From Megascapheus bottae (taxonomy: Eukaryota; Chordata; Mammalia; Rodentia; Geomyidae): a stretch of 64,000 bases of DNA. The stretch lies in the NCBI GenBank assembly GCA_024803745.1, contig JANJXV010000160.1:936001-1000000 (forward strand), read 5' to 3'. Each line of letters starts with the position of its first letter. Within the stretch, counting starts at the first letter, position 1. Positions 59,005 to 64,000 of the stretch are shown here, in pieces. The notes under the pieces are model-generated. The model saw nothing but the letters and a program-made list of their open reading frames with translations. It did not search any database and was not told where the DNA came from. The translations under genes were made by a program, and so were the position numbers.

Positions 59005-59655
59005 TTTTCATATATTTTTATTGTGATTAATAGAAGGGTTACATTATATTCACCAGATAGAAGATGCAATACTTCACAAACATTGATACCCTTTCTCATG
59101 TCTTGGTCCCCATTTCCCTCTCCCCACCCCTGCCCCTCATCTTGTTTTCCCTGCTTCCTTATCTATCCGATTTCAAATAACTAAATAAGCATATATACAC
59201 TATATCCGATAACAAGGTGAAATACTGTAACAATATAAGATAGCAGAGGGACAGCAAAAGAGATGAGAGATAACATAGTACATTAAAGACAACAATCACT
59301 CATTATATGGCTTGTGTTTCTATATCCTGGAGGTCCTTTCATGTAGTGTCATACTATGTGACCTTGTGTATCTAGGTTTTGCTCTATTGGAAATCTCTGC
59401 TAGGAGAACCCAAGGTATCTACTGATTATGACAAATGAGGGAAACCATTGAGCCTATGTTCCTTTGAGTCTGGCTTACTTCACTTAATATGATTTTTCTA
59501 AGTCTTTCCATATCCTTACAGATGGGGCAATGTCAGTCTTTCTGACAGCAGCCTAGAATTCCATTGTGTATAAATTCCACATCTTGTGGATCCACTCATC
59601 AACTGAGGGGCATCTGGGTTGCTTCCATATCTTTGCTATAGTAAATAGTGCTATC
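59005..59655 (-). mobile_element. L1, minus, ORF2 end and 3' UTR (subfamily C)
   Basis: 'tttttattgtgattaataga', 'attatattcaccagatagaa', 'gatgcaatacttcacaaaca', reversed ORF2 end 'gcagcctagaattccattgt', stopping at 'gctatagtaaatagtgct'. Sister of the copy at 57.2 kb. Confidence 0.92.
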
Positions 59656-59779
59656 TAGATATTTTCTTTACCACTGTTTGCAATACTTCATTGATATTAT
59701 CTCAGAGGCACACTCTGACTCAAGTTTCAGATCTTAATGATTCTTTTATTTCTTTACACAAATAAAATTTTCCATTGTC

Positions 59780-60130
59780 ATTCAACTCTTCTACTCAGTA
59801 ATCTTCAGTAGCTCTCTATTTCATCCAATAATAGGCCAAAATTTCTCCTGAACCAGGAAACAGAAACTTAAGTCTCTGAGCTAGCTAATTAAACTTCTAA
59901 ATTTCAAAATCACCATCTATGCATATGTGTGGACATTTATATAGTAATATTCAAATGGTAAAAGATTCTTTATAATCTTTTCTATTCACCTAATGAATTA
60001 TTCCCATCATCATATACTCTTCTACTCCTTGGTTATGATTCCCACTGTGATATCATTAACAATTCGTTATGGATCCCATTTCTTCTAAGTTTCTCTTCTT
60101 TCTACTTAGGATGGTTTTCTCACACCAGTA
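59780..60130 (+). repeat. Possible L2 fragment
   Basis: 'aatcttcagtagctctctat', 'ttcatccaataataggccaa', then 'ctcttctactccttggttat' resembles diverged L2. Confidence 0.4.
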
Positions 60131-60134
60131 ACCT

Positions 60135-61400
60135 TATGTTTGACCTAATTTTGAAACGATTTTCTGACCCTGTTCGAGAGCTCAGACATCAAAAAGATAT
60201 TCACCATCTTTCTAGAAACTGGCTTTGGTTTAACCCTAAAATGAGTAAATAGGTGTTCTTCATGAACTGCACTCAAAGCTTACTTGCTACTTAAAGCAAG
60301 ACCTCAAAAAACATCACAACTCATAAAATCAATAATATCACAGAGTTCTTTTGTAAAGAACTTCAAGCATTTACATATATGCAATGAAACTGATGTGCAG
60401 TCAAAATGACAGAAACAGATGGTTCTGCCATCACTTTATATGACACTTGTTTCTCCAGGCAGGTGAACAGAAGGAACCAGTGGTAGAAGGTGAAAAGGGT
60501 CTTGCAATTTAGAACCCACTGAAGTATAAAATGCCACCAAACTTGTCTCAAATTAAAACACATTTTAGTTTCTTCATTTGAAATCCTATACTGGGTAAGA
60601 TTAAAAATCTCATAACTACCCAGATTTAAACTCTGAGCTTCTGATCATCCGAGGCCTGAAAATACTGGTTTGTGATGAACAGGTCTTAGGGAAACAGAAG
60701 GGGCATTTCAAATTCAAGATAAAACTATATCCATTGAGAATCTATATAACTGTCCAAACAAGAGTTTTCAAGATAAAATATCCAATTTATTTTAAAGTAA
60801 GATGTTTTAAATGTTCATATTCACCAAGTTTCACCAACTTACATATTCCTTTATTTAACAGTGATTTATTGATAAGAAATAATACAGTATAATGAACAGA
60901 GCACAATATCTGGTATTGTATACCTTGGGTTTCCTTTCCTACCTCCCCTACTTGTTGATTCTGTAGAACTATAGTCCTGGAATAGAAGCCTGGCTTTATA
61001 AGATTCACTTTTCTCTACTGTCATGAAGCAGAATGTAGCATGTAAGTCCAGACAGTATTTGGCATTTTCTGAACAACTAAGTATAAACTCACCTCCTTCA
61101 CTCACGTTCCTTCTCCTGCCATGCCCTATTATGCACATGTTGAGCACAGTTCAACTCCAAAGTTCAGAGTGTGAAAAAGTTCAAACTTTATACTTAATGC
61201 TATGAATATTATCTCTCAGCCCAGAAAGCAGAATCACAATTCTGCCATTCTTTGGTGTCACTACTTTTCATCATTCACACTGCAGCTTAAATTTTGCACC
61301 CAAGAAAAGTCAAAACTTCCTGCCTACTAGCACATGGTGAATATTCATCCTTAGCGTCCATTCTTTCTTTCACAGTGTGTATCAATACTCCACTACCTAA
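60135..61400. other. AT-rich unique DNA, nothing recognised
   Basis: No repeat, RNA gene or exon named. Confidence 0.45.
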
Positions 61401-61407
61401 ATATAAG

Positions 61408-61414
61408 TCTGTGT

Positions 61415-61472
<58 letters not shown>
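61408..61472 (+). repeat. (GT)n microsatellite
   Basis: About 65 bp of GT repeats with one 'gtct' interruption. The Cys-Val frames over it are artefacts. Confidence 0.97.
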
Positions 61473-61473
<1 letters not shown>

Positions 61474-61474
61474 T

Positions 61475-62305
61475 AAGAGGCCTGGAAACACATTTTTCTT
61501 GGTATATCTATCTGGCAATTCTCCTTGGAGCTTCCTCACTCATTTCTGTGTCCATCTTTATATGGTTCTCTTCCCTCAGGATTCCTATGTCCAACTGTCC
61601 TTCTCCCTTCTCTAAAAAGATATCCAGTCCTTAGATTGATGGCTCACAGTCATTGGTAATCATCTCATGCTAACTGCATCTGCTATGACTGTTTCCAATA
61701 AGGTTTCAGTCACAAGTACAGGATTAACAGTGGAAAGCACCAAGGAAAGCTTAGCACCCTTTTGGAGTAACCAAGGAAAAATATAAGCCAAAATGAATCT
61801 AACCATGATAGCTTTCTTTTGTTTTCTACTTTCAATATTACCCACGTGATTAGTAATAACATAACTCACTAATTTGTAATTTTCTTCTATCTGTAGTTGG
61901 TTCCAGTTGGAAATGGAAGTGATGGGTTGCGCTCTGGCTTAGTGAATTAACCCTATTTTTGATCAACTTTCCATAAAATCTAACTAAAAGTGCCTATATT
62001 ATAGCAAATTTGATAATTAAATGATATTTTAAGAGCCTGGAGAAACTGGTAACACTAAACAGTTATCTACTGGATGGGACCCAAAAAGTGATTAATGTTA
62101 CCTACCCATCATGCCCAAGTCCTGGAGTGCTAAAGCACTCCAGTTCTTGTATCTGGGTCAGACTTGATCAACGTCCAAAATAAATTAAAAATATAGAAAA
62201 CATTTTTAACAATATTGTCCATTCAGCCCTTAAGAACAATTGAAGTTTGCACTGCTAATTCTGATGAAATAACAAAAAAGACCATAATGAAAATATACGC
62301 GCAGT
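61475..62305. other. Unique DNA, nothing recognised
   Basis: A short inverted repeat, 'ctggagtgctaaagcactccag', falls at 62123-62144 (the arms flank 'aa'). No gene recognised. Confidence 0.4.
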
Positions 62306-62310
62306 CTAAA

Positions 62311-62615
62311 AGATTTGCAATAGAGCAAAATCTTGATACATAAGGACATATAATGTGAAGCTTATTGAAAGGACCTCCAGGATGGTGAAACAAAAGCCAT
62401 ATAATGAATGATTGTTGTCCTTAATGTACTATGTTGTCTCTCATCTCCTTTGCTGTCCCTTGGTTATCTCATATTGGTATAGTATCTCACTTTGTTATCT
62501 GATATATTGAATTTATTTGTATTTGGATATTTGAAATTTGATAGGGAAGGGGGGAAAACCAAGACGGGTGGGGGGTGTGGGGGGGGAGGGAAACGGGTAC
62601 CAAGACATGTGAAAG
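62311..62615 (+). mobile_element. L1 subfamily B 3' UTR lacking its 3' end
   Basis: Starts 'agatttgcaatagagcaaaa', contains 'ggacatataatgtgaagctt' and the G-rich block (62566-62590), and stops at 'caagacatgtgaaag' without the last ~100 bases or A tail. It shares the 'attggtatag' and 'atttggatattt' variants with the 54-kb pair. Confidence 0.92.
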
Positions 62616-62619
62616 ACAT

Positions 62620-63960
62620 TTGTTTCAGAGTTCATTTGTTGGACTTATGCTAGGAAAAATCAACTAATGGCGATGCAGACAATAAAATATGAGGATTTAC
62701 CTATCAAACAGCTTGAAAAACATTAAGAAACATTTTAGTAAAGTGCTTATACTTATTTTTAATCAGTCAGAATTTCATTTCAATATCAAGGCACCCTTCA
62801 CAAACTTATGAAATCCCTGATGACTAAAGTACAACAAGATTCTGCAGGAAAAGGTAACACACCTAAGAGACTGTGATGAAGGGGTGGATGAGCCATGGCG
62901 TAGAAATCTAAGAGCAGAACAGCATAGATAGTCTATCAACTCCAGCTGGAGAGTGTTGTTTGCTTCTGTTTTCAGGGACAGAGTTCATGAATCATCCCAT
63001 CAGTTTTTAAAACTTCAATCAGAGAAGTCAACTATTTGATGTGCAATCTTTATTTTCTTCTTTTTTTTCCCACCCAAACCATAATATAGTGCAGAAAGAA
63101 TATGTGTGTGAGGGATGCAAATAATAATCGCTACACCAAGTCGTCTTGGTGTTGACAGAAAAAAAAAGAAGAATTCCAGCAGCAATGTGTGAATCACGGG
63201 GAAACCATTACTGATGTGGCCAGTTCAGGTCACTGTGTTTTCAGATTGGCGGCCACACAGAGCCTCCACAGTTCAAGTCCCATCTGACACGCACACATGC
63301 ACTCTGGATCACTCAAAATAAAAACTGCTCTCCCTACACTTGTCTGTCTCCATGAGGTCAGCATTAAATAACTATTATGTCTGGCATAAAGAGCAATGGC
63401 TGCTCTTTTTTTCAAATGCCACCAGTTCCCATTTTAAAGTAAATGCCATTTGGTCAAAAATATGTATTCGTCTTGAAATCTGATAGGACTGAGTTGCAAA
63501 GCACTTCTGATTTTGTGCTCAGAGTACTTTTGTGGGGAAATTGCCACTACCCACTCAGGCCTCTAGGGCCCCAGAGCTCAGGAATCGCTGAGCTCTGTCA
63601 TTCTCGCCTACTTCTGCTGATTCCATGAGCCTTAGTGCCACCTCTGTCCATCATCATAGCATGTCTCTAATGTGTCTTAAATTTTTTCAAATGAAAATAG
63701 AATGACATACAATGATAATTTTTATAGTAACTGTAAATTTACATTATTTTATTAATAAAAATCAATTGTGCAAGCCTCATGTATTACTGTTATACTGGAC
63801 CCCAGTAATTATGAATACTGTCAATCTACCTTCTATTAGTAACATTATTCTGGAATTTTAGGGTTATTTTTAACCATTTTAGAACATATTAGTTTTACAA
63901 GTTCTCATTTACATACACACATACATACATAAGACAAACCCAAGTAAACCTTGCTTCTGA
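62620..63960. other. Unique DNA, no gene recognised
   Basis: 62900-63660 is more balanced in composition and could include conserved non-coding sequence. No motif is strong enough to name. Confidence 0.4.
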
Positions 63961-63987
63961 TGTCTCTCTCTGTCTCTCTCTCATCTC
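63961..63987 (+). repeat. Short (CT)n tract
   Basis: 'tctctctctgtctctctctc' near the window's right edge. Confidence 0.85.
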
Positions 63988-64000
63988 AACACAACCCCCT

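Noticed and set aside
61294..61634. Cys-Val repeat frames
   Set aside because: They are the (GT)n microsatellite read in frame.
1..64000. CRISPR arrays, operons, prophage or bacterial defence systems
   Set aside because: The window is mammalian nuclear DNA with SINEs, LINEs and LTRs; no regularly spaced repeat with unique spacers and no dense coding was seen.
1..64000. tRNA, U6, 7SK, Y RNA or 5S RNA genes
   Set aside because: I scanned for their conserved starts and internal boxes and found only tRNA-derived SINEs. A covariance-model search would be the decisive check.

Overview
This is mammalian nuclear DNA, almost certainly from a rodent and most likely from the Geomyoidea (kangaroo rats, pocket mice, pocket gophers). 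The best evidence is a two-part SINE, seen cleanly at about 19869-20062 and 28876-29053. Its left half is tRNA-like with A and B boxes. Its right half carries a 'gctgtggctcaagtggtagag'-type core, and the whole fits the IDL-Geo family as I recall it from that superfamily. A second composite SINE has a 7SL/B1-like left half and the same kind of right half. L1 elements with a shared, distinctive 3' UTR recur throughout, and ERVL-MaLR LTRs, MIR and L2 relics make up the older layer. The species call rests on memory of these families, not on a search.

I found no protein-coding gene that I can defend. The longest open frames are low-complexity translations of a GGA tract (3694-4234), antisense or sense frames of a CpG-rich L1 5' UTR (37756-38356), or L1 ORF2 remnants (35510-36080, 41915-42185). 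The window reads as intergenic or intronic DNA.

Layout. 1-4.8 kb: MaLR LTR, SINE with a CA tail, and a large GGA minisatellite tract. 4.8-19 kb: old L1 pieces, a few SINEs, otherwise AT-rich unique DNA. 19.1-20.9 kb: an ancient minus-strand L1 broken up by younger SINEs, one with an 18-bp target-site duplication. 21-34 kb: SINEs, L1 3' ends, MIR, L2, and candidate regulatory blocks at 27.77-28.26 and 29.44-29.64 kb. 34.87-36.5 kb: two L1s of different 3'-UTR subfamilies in inverted orientation. 36.9-38.4 kb: the only CpG-rich region. Its left part has NRF1-like tandem repeats and a possible minus-strand first exon; its right part is the 5' end of an L1 (YY1-like start, 5' UTR, first codons of ORF1 with the start codon mutated) that has lost everything downstream. 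39-46 kb: SINEs and an L1 with an intact ORF2 C-terminus. 49.8-50.15 kb: a possible regulatory block. 53.5-54.6 kb: three L1 3' ends, two of them near-identical tandem copies. 57.2-59.7 kb: two minus-strand L1s flanking a near-complete MaLR LTR. 61.4-62.6 kb: a GT microsatellite and an L1 lacking its 3' end.

No new multi-gene system is visible. The most promising lead is the CpG island at 36.94-38.4 kb. The other useful material is structural: orphan 5' and 3'-less L1 copies, an inverted L1 pair, tandem L1 3' ends, SINE modularity, G-rich L1 3' UTRs and the GGA minisatellite. All alignments were made by eye, so boundaries are approximate, usually within about 10-30 bases.
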